Origin: Streptomyces solicavernae
GTDB taxonomy: Bacteria; Actinomycetota; Actinomycetes; Streptomycetales; Streptomycetaceae
Direction: 5' to 3'
Length of the DNA: 64,000 nt
NCBI RefSeq assembly: GCF_029968095.1
Contig: NZ_JASCIR010000012.1
Span: forward strand, 123,675-187,674
Positions 26,253-35,168 of this stretch are shown here, piece by piece. Position 1 is the first letter of the stretch, and every line of letters starts with the position of its first letter. Below the pieces are notes generated by a model. The model did not search any database and was not told the origin of the DNA. It saw only the letters and a program-made list of their open reading frames with translations. The translations under genes and the position numbers were made by a program.

Positions 26253-27530
26253 TCACCGTGGGGAGCAGTGGCGTCCCGCCGTGTCCCCGTCGCCGGACAC
26301 GTTCGCGCACGGCGGCTTCCCGCGGAGGCCGAGCCTGGGCAGCACCGTGGTCCAGACGAGCACACATGCCACGGCGGTGGCGGCGGCCATGGTGACGACC
26401 ATGGTCGTCACGGCGCTGCCGCCGAGCGAGGCGATGGGGGCCACTACGGGGCCGACGGCGAACCCCGACATGCCGAGCATCGCCGCTGCCGTACCGGCAC
26501 GATCACCGTGGCCGGCGAGGGCGAGGGCCGAGCTGTTGGGACCGGCGACGCCGTAGCAGAACAGCACCGCCGCGAGCATGACGAGCAGGGCGGTCAGACC
26601 GAGCCCCGCGACGGCGGTGCCGAGCAGCCCCAGCGAGGCGACGGCGATCGCGGTCGTGCCCGCGACGTACATGCGCGCGGGACCCGCTCGACGCACAACC
26701 GCCCGGTTGAACAGCGAACCGAGCACCGCGACGATCGCGTTCATCGCGAAGACGATCCCGAACACCTGGGGGGTCAGGTGGAAGCCGTCCTGCAGCACGA
26801 AGCTGATGGACGCCAGGTAGGTGAAGAAGGCCGTGCCGCTGCACGCTCCGACCAGCAGGAAGCAGACGAAGAGGCGGTCGCGCAGAACTGCGACGAACCG
26901 TCGGCCGGTCTCGGTGACCCCTCCGCGGTGCCGCTGGTGGGGCGGCAGTGTCTCGGGCAGCAGAGTGCCCGAGACGACCAGCAGGGTGGCGCCGATACCG
27001 GCAAGCACGACGAAGAGCCCCCGCCAGTCCATGACGGCGGCGAGCTGGCTGCCCGCGACCGGAGCCAGGATCGGCGCCAGAGCTCCGACCAGTCCGAGCA
27101 GGCTGAGCAGCCGCGCGAGCTCGATGCCCGACGCGATGTCGCGTGCGGCCGCGAGCGCGACAACGACCCCCGCCGCACCGGTGATGCCCTGCAGGAACCG
27201 GGTCATGAGCAGAAGCTCGATCGTCGGGGCGAACGCGCACAGCAGCGAGAACACCGCGAAGAGCCCGACCCCCCACAGCAGCGGCTTCCGTCTCCCCAGC
27301 CGGTCACTGAGCGGACCTGCCACCAACTGGCCGAGAGCGAGCCCGAGCATGCACACCGACATCGATGCCTGAGCCAGGCTGTCAGAGGTGTGCAGGTCCT
27401 TGGCCAGCCGGGGCAGGAGCGGCATGGGCAGATCCATCGAGAGCGGCCCGAAGACCTCAAGCGACCCCAGTACGAACGCGGCGCGGCGCGCGCTCATTAC
27501 GCGCGTGCCACGCGCACCGTCCGTCGTCAC
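26253..27530 (-). CDS. MFS efflux protein, Bcr/CflA type
   Basis: 425 residues from the GTG at 27530, which overlaps the upstream stop as GTGA; an ATG at 27497 would remove 11 residues. Twelve membrane segments are visible. SMDLPMPLLPRLAKDLHTSDS at the first loop and GPLSDRLGRRKPLLWG are typical of the Bcr/CflA drug-resistance group. It is the last gene of an operon with alcohol dehydrogenase, aldo/keto reductase and esterase, so it may export a pathway intermediate or the toxic inducer. A similar protein is encoded at 57856-59127. Confidence 0.84.
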   Translation of the reverse strand: MTTDGARGTRVMSARRAAFVLGSLEVFGPLSMDLPMPLLPRLAKDLHTSDSLAQASMSVCMLGLALGQLVAGPLSDRLGRRKPLLWGVGLFAVFSLLCAFAPTIELLLMTRFLQGITGAAGVVVALAAARDIASGIELARLLSLLGLVGALAPILAPVAGSQLAAVMDWRGLFVVLAGIGATLLVVSGTLLPETLPPHQRHRGGVTETGRRFVAVLRDRLFVCFLLVGACSGTAFFTYLASISFVLQDGFHLTPQVFGIVFAMNAIVAVLGSLFNRAVVRRAGPARMYVAGTTAIAVASLGLLGTAVAGLGLTALLVMLAAVLFCYGVAGPNSSALALAGHGDRAGTAAAMLGMSGFAVGPVVAPIASLGGSAVTTMVVTMAAATAVACVLVWTTVLPRLGLRGKPPCANVSGDGDTAGRHCSPR

Positions 27531-28534
27531 AGGGGTCGGCCGGCGGTACCGAGGACGCGCCGCATCCATGACTCGCGGGTGGCCACCGCCGCCCGGGACA
27601 CGTCGGCGTCGGCGGAGAAGCCCGCGAAGCCGTGGTATCCGCCGGACCACACGTGCAGCTCCGCCTGGCCGCCCGTCGCCCAGATCCGGGTGGCGTAGTC
27701 GACCGCCTCGTCGCGGAAGACCTCGGCCGCGCCGACCGAGACGTACGCGGGCGGCAGCCCGGAGAGGTCACCGGCCCGCGAGGGCGCCGCGTAGGGCGAG
27801 ACGGCGTCGGTGCCCCGGTCCGCGCCGAGCAGGGCGTTCCAGCCGGTTGCGTTGGTGGTGCGGTCCCAGATGCCGATGCCGTCGTACTGCAGGCTGGACA
27901 CCGTTTCGTTGCGGTCGTCGAGCATCGGGCAGTCCAGTATCTGTCCCGCGAGCGGGGGACCGCCCCGGTCGCGGGCCATGAGTGCGACCGCCGCGCTCAG
28001 GCCGCCGCCGGCACTCGCGCCGCTGACGAGGATGCGAGCCGGGTCGATGCCGAGGCCGACGGCGTTCCCGGCGAACCAGGCCAGCCCCGCGTAGCAGTCC
28101 TCGGCGGCAGCGGGCGCCGGGTGCTCGGGGGCCAGGCGGTAGTCGACCGTGGCTGCTACGGCGCCGAACTTCACTACTTCCTCGACGAGTTGGGCCACGC
28201 CGAAGAAGCGGTTGCCGAGCACCATGCCGCCGCCGTGGATCCCGTAGATCCCCGGCGCGTCGCGGGTGACGCCGCGCGGCCGCAGCACGGTCAGGTCGAC
28301 GTCCGGTGCTCCCGGGGGTCCGGCCACCGTGACGTGTTCAAATTCCACAGGGTTGTCGCCGATGGCCTCCTCGACGGGCGGCACGATCGTGGCGAAGTGC
28401 GCGCGGTTGGCGAGAATCGTGTCGGCGCGCAGGGGTATGCGTTCGATGAGGTCACGACAGGCCGCGAGGCCGGGTTCGAGCTGCGGGTCATAGGGGACGG
28501 GACGCAGCTGCTGGTGGGGTCGGCGCACGGTCAC
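27527..28534 (-). CDS. HSL-family alpha/beta hydrolase (esterase), paralogue
   Basis: 335 residues, GTG start two bases after the upstream stop. HGGGM, GASAGGG, the acid in VFRDEAVDYA and the base in GGYHGFA complete the catalytic triad. Large blocks match the hydrolase at 14584-15588 (for example YDGIGIW/YDGIGTW, PYAAPSRAGDLSGLPPAYV and DRGGPPLAGQ), so the two are recent paralogues placed in different operons. It is probably cytoplasmic and acts on an ester, lactone or amide. Translationally coupled to the efflux gene downstream. Confidence 0.86.
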   Translation of the reverse strand: MTVRRPHQQLRPVPYDPQLEPGLAACRDLIERIPLRADTILANRAHFATIVPPVEEAIGDNPVEFEHVTVAGPPGAPDVDLTVLRPRGVTRDAPGIYGIHGGGMVLGNRFFGVAQLVEEVVKFGAVAATVDYRLAPEHPAPAAAEDCYAGLAWFAGNAVGLGIDPARILVSGASAGGGLSAAVALMARDRGGPPLAGQILDCPMLDDRNETVSSLQYDGIGIWDRTTNATGWNALLGADRGTDAVSPYAAPSRAGDLSGLPPAYVSVGAAEVFRDEAVDYATRIWATGGQAELHVWSGGYHGFAGFSADADVSRAAVATRESWMRRVLGTAGRPL

Positions 28535-28536
28535 GG

Positions 28537-29499
28537 TCAGGGGCCTTCCGGGTCGACGATGCCGCGGTCTACCCAGAACGGCTCGACGAGAGAGCGCAGT
28601 TCGTCGGCCCCGAGCCGCTCCAAGAGGTCCAGGGCGCCGACGTTCTGACGGACCTGTTCCAGCTGCGTCGCGCCGACGAGCGTGGAGACGTTGGCGGGGT
28701 GAGTGAGCGTGAACGCGATCGCGAGCTGGGCCGGGGTGGTGGACAGCTTCCCGGCGAGCTCGGTGATCCCCGGGACGCTCGCCACGATCGCCTCCCGGAT
28801 CCCTCCGGGGTCGCGGCCGATCTCACGGGAGGGCGAGGTCCGGCCGGCGAGGATGCCGCCCTCCAGGACGTCGGACGCCTGCATGCTGAATCCCGATGCG
28901 AAGAGTTCGGCGAACGGTGCCCCGTCGGGAATGGCGCGGCGCGCCAGGCTGTACTTCAGCTGGGCGATCTGCGGTCCGGGCACGCCTTGTTCGGCAGCGA
29001 TGCGGCGCAGGGAGCGGATGTTCGCCGCGGACCAGTTGTTCACGCCCCAGGCCCGGATCAGCCCGGCGCTCTGGAGGGCGGCGAGGTCGCCGACCAGGTC
29101 TTCAAGGCGCACGTCGTCGCGTCGCAGGTCGCCGAGGATCACCAGGTCCGCGTGCTGGAGTCCGGTCCGCAGGAACGCGTTCTTCAGCTGCGGCCCGAAG
29201 CCTTCCTCGCCGAAGCCCTCGATCCACAGCTTCACCGACGCGAGGTAGTCGTCCCGGGCGATCCCGGTCGCCCGCATGACGGCACTCCACAGCACGTCGG
29301 TGAAGACAGGGGGAGTGCCCGGCATGCCGTACACGCCGACGTCGAACAGGTTGACGCCGCGGTCAACGGCGTAGCGGACCATGGTGACGGCGTCGGAGAA
29401 GTCCATCCGGTCGAAGGTGTGCCAGGAGCCGAGCGACAGGGCGGATGCCTCGATGTCGCTGGTGCCGATGCGGCGTTGGGGGAGTACTGCGGTGGTCAC
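28537..29499 (-). CDS. Aldo/keto reductase-family protein lacking the catalytic His
   Basis: 320 residues; GTG start after AAGGAAG. The TIM-barrel AKR pattern is visible: the catalytic Asp53 and Tyr57 in LFDVGVYGM and Lys90 in ASVKLW. At the position where AKRs carry the conserved His (usually in a QIH or YxxH context), this protein reads LVILGD, and its paralogue at 35169 reads MVVVGD. C-terminal NADPH-pocket features (LVGATQLEQVRQNV) remain. It may be a reductase with altered chemistry, or a lyase/isomerase-like derivative. Second gene of the alcohol dehydrogenase operon. Confidence 0.82.
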   Translation of the reverse strand: MTTAVLPQRRIGTSDIEASALSLGSWHTFDRMDFSDAVTMVRYAVDRGVNLFDVGVYGMPGTPPVFTDVLWSAVMRATGIARDDYLASVKLWIEGFGEEGFGPQLKNAFLRTGLQHADLVILGDLRRDDVRLEDLVGDLAALQSAGLIRAWGVNNWSAANIRSLRRIAAEQGVPGPQIAQLKYSLARRAIPDGAPFAELFASGFSMQASDVLEGGILAGRTSPSREIGRDPGGIREAIVASVPGITELAGKLSTTPAQLAIAFTLTHPANVSTLVGATQLEQVRQNVGALDLLERLGADELRSLVEPFWVDRGIVDPEGP

Positions 29500-29547
29500 G
29501 TGTGCTTCCTTACGTTGTAGGTGGGTTGGCTTCCTTTCCGGGGGCGT

Positions 29548-30657
29548 TCAGGCGAGACGGGGGTCGATGACGGCCTTGATCTCCTTGTGCTCGCTCATCG
29601 CGGTGATGAGCGCAGAGGCCTGTGACAGGCCGACGGGCGCACTGAACAGCCGGTCCCACGGCATGCGGTCACGGAACGAACGGAAGAAGCCGATCGCTTC
29701 GTGATAGTCGGCGATGTCGCCGTTGAGGGAACCGACGATGCTGAGTTCCTTGCCCATCACCGTGCCCAGAGGCAGCGGCTCCGCGACCGGACCGGTACTG
29801 CCCACGACGACCAGGCGCGCGCCCTGCGCGGCCATCGCCACGGCTTCCCGGCCGACGGAGGGAGCACCGGCGAAGTCGAGCACCAGGTCGGCGCCGTGAC
29901 CGTCCGTGAGTTCCTGCACCTGGTCGACGACTCCGTCGGAGCCCTCGGCGATGTCGACGGAATGGTCCGCGCCGAACTCGTGGGCCAGCGCAAGGCGCGC
30001 CGCGGGAGCACCGACCGTGATGACGGTGCCGGCTCCACCGATGGACGCCACCGCGGTCGCGAAGAGCCCGAGCGCGCCCGAACCCTGGATGACGACACGT
30101 GAGCCGGGACGTACGCCGCCGGCCCGGGAGTATGCGCGGAGCACGGTCTTGGCAGCGCAGCCGGCCATCGCCGCCCACGTGTCGGGTACGTCGTCGGGCA
30201 GCAGGAGTTTGGCCGCTCGGGGGACCACATAGGCGTACTCGGAGAGACCCGCTGTGGCATAGGGCGGTACGTCGGCGCGCTGCCGGAACCCGTAGCCGCG
30301 GTCGGAACACGCGACCGGCCGGCGCAGCACCGTACAGCCGTGGCATGCGCCGCACGTCGACTCCGACCAGCCGATGCGGTCGCCGACGGAGAGTTCGCGA
30401 CCCAGCGCGTCCCGGGTGTCCTCGCCCACGGCGACGATCTCGCCGGCCATCTCGTGGCCGAGGACCATCGGGAGCATGCCGGGGAAGCTCATCTTCCCCG
30501 ACCAGATCTCGATATCGGTGCCGCAGAGCGTCGTACAGGCGATGCGCACGAGGGCGGCGCCCGGCTCCGGCTTCTCCGGCAGCGGGAGGTCCGTGAGGTC
30601 CAGTGCGGCGCCGTGCTCGGTGAGCACGGCGGCACGTGTCGAGGAGGGAAAGTCCAT
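29548..30657 (-). CDS. Zinc-dependent alcohol dehydrogenase (MDR family)
   Basis: 369 residues; ATG behind GAAGGAG. It carries the catalytic zinc ligands in TTLCGTD and GHEMAGE, the four-Cys structural zinc loop (CGACHGC plus a fourth Cys seven residues on), and the nucleotide fold IQGSGALGLFATAVAS. It should oxidise an alcohol, or reduce an aldehyde or ketone, with NAD(P). It is the first gene of a four-gene operon. Its promoter region, shared with the divergent amidohydrolase, contains the GTCTAC-N4-GTCGAC inverted repeat that recurs upstream of the ABC importer. Confidence 0.88.
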   Translation of the reverse strand: MDFPSSTRAAVLTEHGAALDLTDLPLPEKPEPGAALVRIACTTLCGTDIEIWSGKMSFPGMLPMVLGHEMAGEIVAVGEDTRDALGRELSVGDRIGWSESTCGACHGCTVLRRPVACSDRGYGFRQRADVPPYATAGLSEYAYVVPRAAKLLLPDDVPDTWAAMAGCAAKTVLRAYSRAGGVRPGSRVVIQGSGALGLFATAVASIGGAGTVITVGAPAARLALAHEFGADHSVDIAEGSDGVVDQVQELTDGHGADLVLDFAGAPSVGREAVAMAAQGARLVVVGSTGPVAEPLPLGTVMGKELSIVGSLNGDIADYHEAIGFFRSFRDRMPWDRLFSAPVGLSQASALITAMSEHKEIKAVIDPRLA

Positions 30658-30700
30658 TGATGCTCCTTCAGTTGAGCGTGTGTCCGGTGCTCGACGATGG

Positions 30701-30725
30701 GTTAGTCTACGGTCGTCGACTTAAA
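30701..30725. promoter_or_regulatory. Island operator A (inverted repeat GTCTAC-N4-GTCGAC)
   Basis: The sequence GTTAGTCTACGGTCGTCG followed by ACTTAAA lies between the divergent alcohol dehydrogenase and amidohydrolase genes. Its first 18 bases recur exactly, on the opposite strand, at 37274-37291 before the ABC importer, and the matching extends into flanking CT and AAA. The core, 30705-30720, is a near-perfect inverted repeat (GTCTAC / GTCGAC) with a four-base spacer. Confidence 0.75.
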
Positions 30726-30756
30726 TGTCGAGACCCCGGAGACAACGAGGAGCGCC

Positions 30757-32274
30757 GTGCACACAGCCGACCGAGATGCCCGCACCGCACCGGCCGATCT
30801 CATCCTGCGAGGCGGCGTGGTCCGTTCCATGGCCTCTGGCTGCGGAGGAGCGACTGCCATCGCCCTCAGGAGCGGACTCGTCGCGCGCATCGGGAGCGAC
30901 GCGGAGGTGATGCAGCTCGCGGGTACGGCGACCGAGATCGTCGACCTCGCAGGGCGAGCCGTACTGCCGGGCATCAACGACGCGCATCTGCACGCGACTT
31001 GGCTCGGCGCGATGTGGCCCGACACCCTCTTCGGTGAGCACACTGCCCCGGGACCGGCACCGGAGCGTCCGCTGCTCGATGCGGGACAGCGCCGCCGCGC
31101 GATCCTGCGAGCAGGGCAACTCGCATCCTCGCTCGGCATCACCAGCTATACCGAACCCGGGCTCGGTCCCGGCGAGGACGGCGGCGCCACCGGCGCCTTC
31201 GGCACCTCTGTCGCACAGCAGTACCGCGCGCTCGCCGCAGAAGGGCGACTGCGTGCAAGGGTCACGGTCCTTAGGCTGTACGGAGAGCTCGACGGACCCA
31301 GTGACCTGGAGCACTTCCTCTCCGGTATCGCCGCGACGGACAGCGGGGCGAGGCACAGCGGGGCGACGGACAGCGGGGCGACGGACAGCGGGGCGACGCA
31401 CGGCGGGGCGACGGACAGCGGGGCGACGCACGGCGGGGCGACGGACAGCGGGGCGACGCACGGCGGGGCGAGCGACCCGCGGTGGCTCCGGTTCGCCGGG
31501 GTCAAGATATTCGCCGATGGCATTCCGCCGATGAAGTCGGCCTATACGCACCGCTGTTATGCCGATGGAGTCAGTGCCACGCTCCTCGTGGCCGGGGTCG
31601 ACGACGCCGACCGGGAGGCGAACCTGACACGGATGATCACCGCCGCGCACCATGCGGGTCAGCAGGTCGGTGTGCACGCCACCGGGGACCGGTCCATCGA
31701 CGTCACGCTCGACGCGATCGAACGGGCCCAGGCCGAGAAGTCCGCTGACCTGAGGCACTACATCATCCACGGCGACCTCGTGACCGGGCCGCAGCTGCGC
31801 CGGATGTCCGCGCTCGGGGTGGGGCTCGACATGCAGCCGGAGATCGCGGTGCGCACCCGCTCCCTGGTGGACGACGCGCTCGGTGCCGGATCTGCCTCGG
31901 CCGCGTGGCCGCTGCGGGCGGCACTCGATGCGGAGGTTCCGCTGTGCCTGACATCCGACGCGCCGGTGCTGTCACCGGACTGGCGCCGCCAGATCGCCGC
32001 TGCCGATGAGTGGATGGGCCCGGCGGCCGACCCGGGGCGACGCATGGCCCGGCTGCTGCACTGCTACACGGTGGAGCCTGCCCGCCAGGATCACGCCGCG
32101 TCCTGGAAGGGCACACTGGCGCCGGGAATGGTCGCAGACCTCTGCGTACTCGCCGCGGACCCGTTCTCCCTGACACCCGCCGAACTGCCCGATGTCGATG
32201 TGGAACTCACCATCCTGGACGGGAAGGTCGTCTACGAGCGCGGCGTGCGTGTGACGGTGCCGGAGAGCGCCTGA
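30757..32274 (+). CDS. YtcJ-like amidohydrolase with internal pentapeptide repeats
   Basis: 505 residues from a GTG preceded by GAGGAG. The amidohydrolase-3 pattern is present: N-terminal beta domain (ADLILRGGVVRSM), LPGINDAHLHATWLG in place of the usual first metal site, GVHATGDRSIDV, YIIHGDLVT, CLTSDAPVLSPDW, and the C-terminal TVEPARQDHAASWKGTLAPGMVADLCVLAADP. Members hydrolyse exocyclic amides or formamides; the substrate is unknown. Residues ~194-238 are nine five-residue repeats (TDSGA/THGGA) that have no counterpart in the paralogue at 51567. Co-regulation with the alcohol dehydrogenase operon is suggested by the shared operator. Confidence 0.86.
   Translation: MHTADRDARTAPADLILRGGVVRSMASGCGGATAIALRSGLVARIGSDAEVMQLAGTATEIVDLAGRAVLPGINDAHLHATWLGAMWPDTLFGEHTAPGPAPERPLLDAGQRRRAILRAGQLASSLGITSYTEPGLGPGEDGGATGAFGTSVAQQYRALAAEGRLRARVTVLRLYGELDGPSDLEHFLSGIAATDSGARHSGATDSGATDSGATHGGATDSGATHGGATDSGATHGGASDPRWLRFAGVKIFADGIPPMKSAYTHRCYADGVSATLLVAGVDDADREANLTRMITAAHHAGQQVGVHATGDRSIDVTLDAIERAQAEKSADLRHYIIHGDLVTGPQLRRMSALGVGLDMQPEIAVRTRSLVDDALGAGSASAAWPLRAALDAEVPLCLTSDAPVLSPDWRRQIAAADEWMGPAADPGRRMARLLHCYTVEPARQDHAASWKGTLAPGMVADLCVLAADPFSLTPAELPDVDVELTILDGKVVYERGVRVTVPESA
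31335..31469 (+). repeat. 15-bp minisatellite, nine in-frame copies
   Basis: Nine tandem 15-bp units fill 31335-31469. Five variants read GACGGACAGCGGGGC, three GACGCACGGCGGGGC, and one GAGGCACAGCGGGGC; the two main forms alternate near the 3' end, so the array looks like a 30-bp higher-order repeat there. Each unit adds five residues without shifting the frame. Confidence 0.97.
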
Positions 32275-32375
32275 TTACGCGGACACCAGCGCCACTCCCT
32301 ACCGGCGCCCTGCCCGCCAAGCGGGACCAATGGCCGGGGGGTAGCCCGTGGAGATCTCACATCGGGCCCCGCCCA

Positions 32376-33326
32376 TCAGGTTTGACTGAAGGTGCGTCGG
32401 TAGGCGCCGGGTGTAGTGCCGAGATGTGCCCGGAAGCGGCGGCGCAGGTTGACTGCCGAGGTGAGTCCGACGCGGGTGGCGATGGCTTCGACCGGCAGGT
32501 CGGTCTGTTCCAGCAAGACACGTGCCGCGTCGATGCGTTGGTCGAGCAGCCACTGGCCTGGGCTGGTGCCGAGTTGTTCGGTGAAGCGCCGGGCGAGGGT
32601 CCGGCTGGAAAGCCCGGCGCGTTCGGCGAGCCGGTCGAGGGTCAGTCGGGTGTCGAGCCGGGATGTGGCCCACTCCAGCAGGGGTGCCAATGACTCGTCC
32701 GTCTTGGTCGGTCTGGGCTGTGTGGCGTACTGGAGTTGGCTGCCCTCCCGGTGCGGCGGCAGGACCATGTTTCTGGCGATCTGCGCGGCATATGCCGCGC
32801 CGTGGTCGGAACGGACCAGGTGCAGGCACAGGTCGATGCCCGCGCCGGTTCCGGCGCTGGTGGCCACGTCGCCGTGGTCCACGAAGAGCACGTCCTGGTC
32901 GATGTGCACCTGCGGGAAGGCGGCGGCGAGTCGGGCGGTGTCGCGCCAGTGGGTGGTGGCGCGCCGGCCGTCCAGCAGTCCGGCCTGGGCGAGAACGAAG
33001 GCCCCCGTGCAGATGGCGGTGATCCTCGCCCCGCGCCGGTGGGCGGTCCGCAGCGCCGTGGTGACGGCCGGTGGTGCGGGGGCACCGGGCGGCTGCCAGC
33101 CGGGGACGATCACGGTGTCTGCTTGCTCCAGAGCCTCCAGCCCGGCGTCGACGACCATCGCATAGCCGGCGGTGGTCAGCAGTGGGCCAGGCTGCTCGGC
33201 GCAGATCCCGAAGCTGTAGCGGGGCGGCTCGTCCTGCAGGGCGTTGCCGAAGACCTCGGTGGCGCAGGAGAGTTCGAAGGGCGACTGAGGCGGATTGACC
33301 AGAGCCACCACCCGATGAGGACGCAT
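32376..33326 (-). CDS. GlxA-type regulator (DJ-1/PfpI domain plus AraC helix-turn-helix)
   Basis: 316 residues. The N-terminal ~185 residues form a class-I glutamine-amidotransferase-like (DJ-1/PfpI) domain, with AICTGAFVLAQAGLLDGRRATTHW at the nucleophile elbow. The C-terminal ~100 residues hold two AraC-type helix-turn-helix motifs (TLDRLAERAGLSSRTLARRF and PVEAIATRVGLTSAVNLRRRF). It is divergent from an Asp-nucleophile alpha/beta hydrolase, with 70 bp between the starts, and is its likely regulator. It ends about 100 bp from the convergent amidohydrolase. Confidence 0.88.
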   Translation of the reverse strand: MRPHRVVALVNPPQSPFELSCATEVFGNALQDEPPRYSFGICAEQPGPLLTTAGYAMVVDAGLEALEQADTVIVPGWQPPGAPAPPAVTTALRTAHRRGARITAICTGAFVLAQAGLLDGRRATTHWRDTARLAAAFPQVHIDQDVLFVDHGDVATSAGTGAGIDLCLHLVRSDHGAAYAAQIARNMVLPPHREGSQLQYATQPRPTKTDESLAPLLEWATSRLDTRLTLDRLAERAGLSSRTLARRFTEQLGTSPGQWLLDQRIDAARVLLEQTDLPVEAIATRVGLTSAVNLRRRFRAHLGTTPGAYRRTFSQT

Positions 33327-33396
33327 GGCAAGATTGTACCCTCAGATGTCTTTCTGGACTCTCGGTCGGACGGCCCGCACAGGACACAGTGGGCCC

Positions 33397-34251
33397 ATGA
33401 GCGAACCCACCGAAACGACAGTGCTGAGGACCGCGGTCCAAGTCGACGGCGAGCCGACCAGCTACTTGACCGCAGGGCGGCAGGACGCCCCGCCCGTGCT
33501 GATGCTGCACGGAACGTACTGGAGCCGGGTCTGGCTTCCAGTACTCGACCACTTCGCCGACGCGGGACTCCGGCCCCTCGCGGTCGACCTCCCCGGCCTT
33601 GGCCGCTCAGGAGGCCAACTCACGCCAGAAACGGCCACGGTTCCAGCCCTCGCCGACTGGGTGACTCGATTCGTCTCCACGTTGGACCTCTCCGGACCCA
33701 TCGCCCTGGCCGGCCACGACATCGGCGGCGCCATCGCCCAGCACCTCCTTGCCCATGACCGGCTCGACGTGTCTCGGTTCGCCTTGGTCAACTCGGTACT
33801 CTACGATTCCTGGCCCGCGCCCCATGTGGCCCAATTCCGGGACACGGACTCGGACGCGGACTCGGACGCGGGCGAGGGTGTGCTCGTCGCCCGACGGCAG
33901 GCGATTGCGAGGGTGCTGTCCGGTGTTGCCACAGAATCGTTGATTGCGGAATACGCGGACCCGTGGACCGATCAGCAGGTGCGCCGCTCCTGGTTGGCCC
34001 TGGCTGGAGCGGCCGACAACCGCTACACCCTCGACCTCGTTCCCGCGCTCCGGCGGTCTACCGTGCCCAAGCTGCTGATCTGGGGCGAGGACGATCTCCA
34101 CGAGAAGGTGGCGTACGCCGAGCGGTTCGCCGCCGAGATGCCTCACACCACGCTCCTCCGTATCCCGAATGCGGATCACATCCCCACGGAGAACGCACCC
34201 GACCGGATCGGCCGCGCGCTCACCGACTTCTTCACGAGGCAGAGGCAGTAG
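33397..34251 (+). CDS. Alpha/beta hydrolase, Asp nucleophile (epoxide hydrolase/dehalogenase-like)
   Basis: 284 residues from the ATG at 33397. A frame extending to 33325 would overlap the divergent regulator and is less likely. LHGTYWSRVW marks the oxyanion hole; the nucleophile elbow is GHDIGG, with Asp rather than Ser as in epoxide hydrolases and haloalkane dehalogenases; WGEDDLH and NADHIP supply the acid and His. A short acidic stretch (DTDSDADSDAGEG) is encoded by two copies of a 12-bp repeat (33845-33868). The substrate is unknown. It may be regulated by the GlxA-type protein next to it. Confidence 0.82.
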   Translation: MSEPTETTVLRTAVQVDGEPTSYLTAGRQDAPPVLMLHGTYWSRVWLPVLDHFADAGLRPLAVDLPGLGRSGGQLTPETATVPALADWVTRFVSTLDLSGPIALAGHDIGGAIAQHLLAHDRLDVSRFALVNSVLYDSWPAPHVAQFRDTDSDADSDAGEGVLVARRQAIARVLSGVATESLIAEYADPWTDQQVRRSWLALAGAADNRYTLDLVPALRRSTVPKLLIWGEDDLHEKVAYAERFAAEMPHTTLLRIPNADHIPTENAPDRIGRALTDFFTRQRQ

Positions 34252-34333
34252 GGCCGTTCAGCTTTGATGCCGCTCACCAGCTGATACGAAGGGCCCGCCT
34301 TCCGGGCGGACGGCGGGACTTTACGGACACTGC

Positions 34334-35074
34334 CTAGCTGAGCAGTTGGCCGCCGTCCACCGCCAGGCTCGTGCCGGTGATGTGGGCGGCGGTGTCGCCG
34401 GCGAGGAACACGGCGGCCGCCGCGACGTCATGCACCGTCGCGAACTTGCGCAGGGGGATGCGGTCTTCCCAGGCCTGGCGCTGCGGTGAACCCTCCGGCA
34501 GGCCGACGGCCATCATCTCGGTGAGGACAGGACCCGGCGCGACGGCGTTGACGCGGATGCGGTGCTCGGCCAGCTCGATCGCCGCCCAGCGGGTGAGCGC
34601 GTCCACCGCTGCCTTGCTGCTCTCGTAGCCGCCCATGCCGGGCGTGGGCTGCCTGCCGCCGATCGAGGAGATGTTGACGACGGACCCGTAGAGCCCTGCG
34701 TCGACCATACGGCGGGCGACCTGCTGGGTCATCAGGAACGTGCCCACCACATTGGTACGCAGGATGGCGTCCAGGTCGGTTCCCGGAAGTTCGAGCAGTG
34801 TGCCATGGACGGTGAGCAGTCCCGCATTGTTCACCAGCACCTCGACCGGCCCGAACTCCGCGTGGACTACGTCGAGTTCACGGGAGACCGCGTCGGCATC
34901 GGTGATGTCGAGGGTGCGGTGGTGAATGCCGAGGGACCGCGCCGTCTCCTTGGTGCGCTGAGCGTCCAGGTCGGCGATCACCACGGTGTCGCCCGCTGCC
35001 GCAAAGGCCGCAGCGACCCCTCGGCCGATTCCGCCCGCGCCACCGGTGACGAGCACAGTGCGTGGTCGCTTCAT
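34334..35074 (-). CDS. Short-chain dehydrogenase/reductase
   Basis: 246 residues; ATG after GGGGGAG. Classical SDR elements: the cofactor motif TGGAGGIGRGVA at the N-terminus, NNAG, the catalytic Ser in VNISSIGG, the YESSK Tyr-Lys pair, and PGPVLTEMM. It ends TGTSLAVDGGQLLS, typical of the group. It probably oxidises or reduces an alcohol/ketone with NAD(P). It is divergent from the second aldo/keto reductase. The shared promoter contains a GTCTAC-N4-GTATAC inverted repeat, linking it tentatively to the TetR regulon. Confidence 0.87.
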   Translation of the reverse strand: MKRPRTVLVTGGAGGIGRGVAAAFAAAGDTVVIADLDAQRTKETARSLGIHHRTLDITDADAVSRELDVVHAEFGPVEVLVNNAGLLTVHGTLLELPGTDLDAILRTNVVGTFLMTQQVARRMVDAGLYGSVVNISSIGGRQPTPGMGGYESSKAAVDALTRWAAIELAEHRIRVNAVAPGPVLTEMMAVGLPEGSPQRQAWEDRIPLRKFATVHDVAAAAVFLAGDTAAHITGTSLAVDGGQLLS

Positions 35075-35115
35075 CGTGACTCCCCCTCACGCCGCGACCC
35101 GTGTCACGGCAACGG

Positions 35116-35140
35116 CTTTATAGTATACAGGTGTAGACGA
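35116..35140. promoter_or_regulatory. Island operator C (GTCTAC-N4-GTATAC, read on - strand)
   Basis: On the minus strand 35122-35137 reads GTCTACACCTGTATAC, an inverted repeat with four-base spacer and the same half-site spacing as operators A and B, though the spacer bases differ. It sits in the AT-rich patch between the divergent SDR and aldo/keto reductase genes. Weaker match than A and B. Confidence 0.45.
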
Positions 35141-35168
35141 AAAAGCTGCCGAGGCTTTCGGAGGAGCT

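Noticed and set aside
31335..31469. Regular repeat array suggestive of CRISPR
   Set aside because: Units are contiguous 15-mers with no spacers, in frame inside an enzyme gene, and no cas gene is nearby.
34285..34320. Terminator between the hydrolase and SDR genes
   Set aside because: Only a five-base CCGCC/GGCGG stem is present; too weak to annotate.
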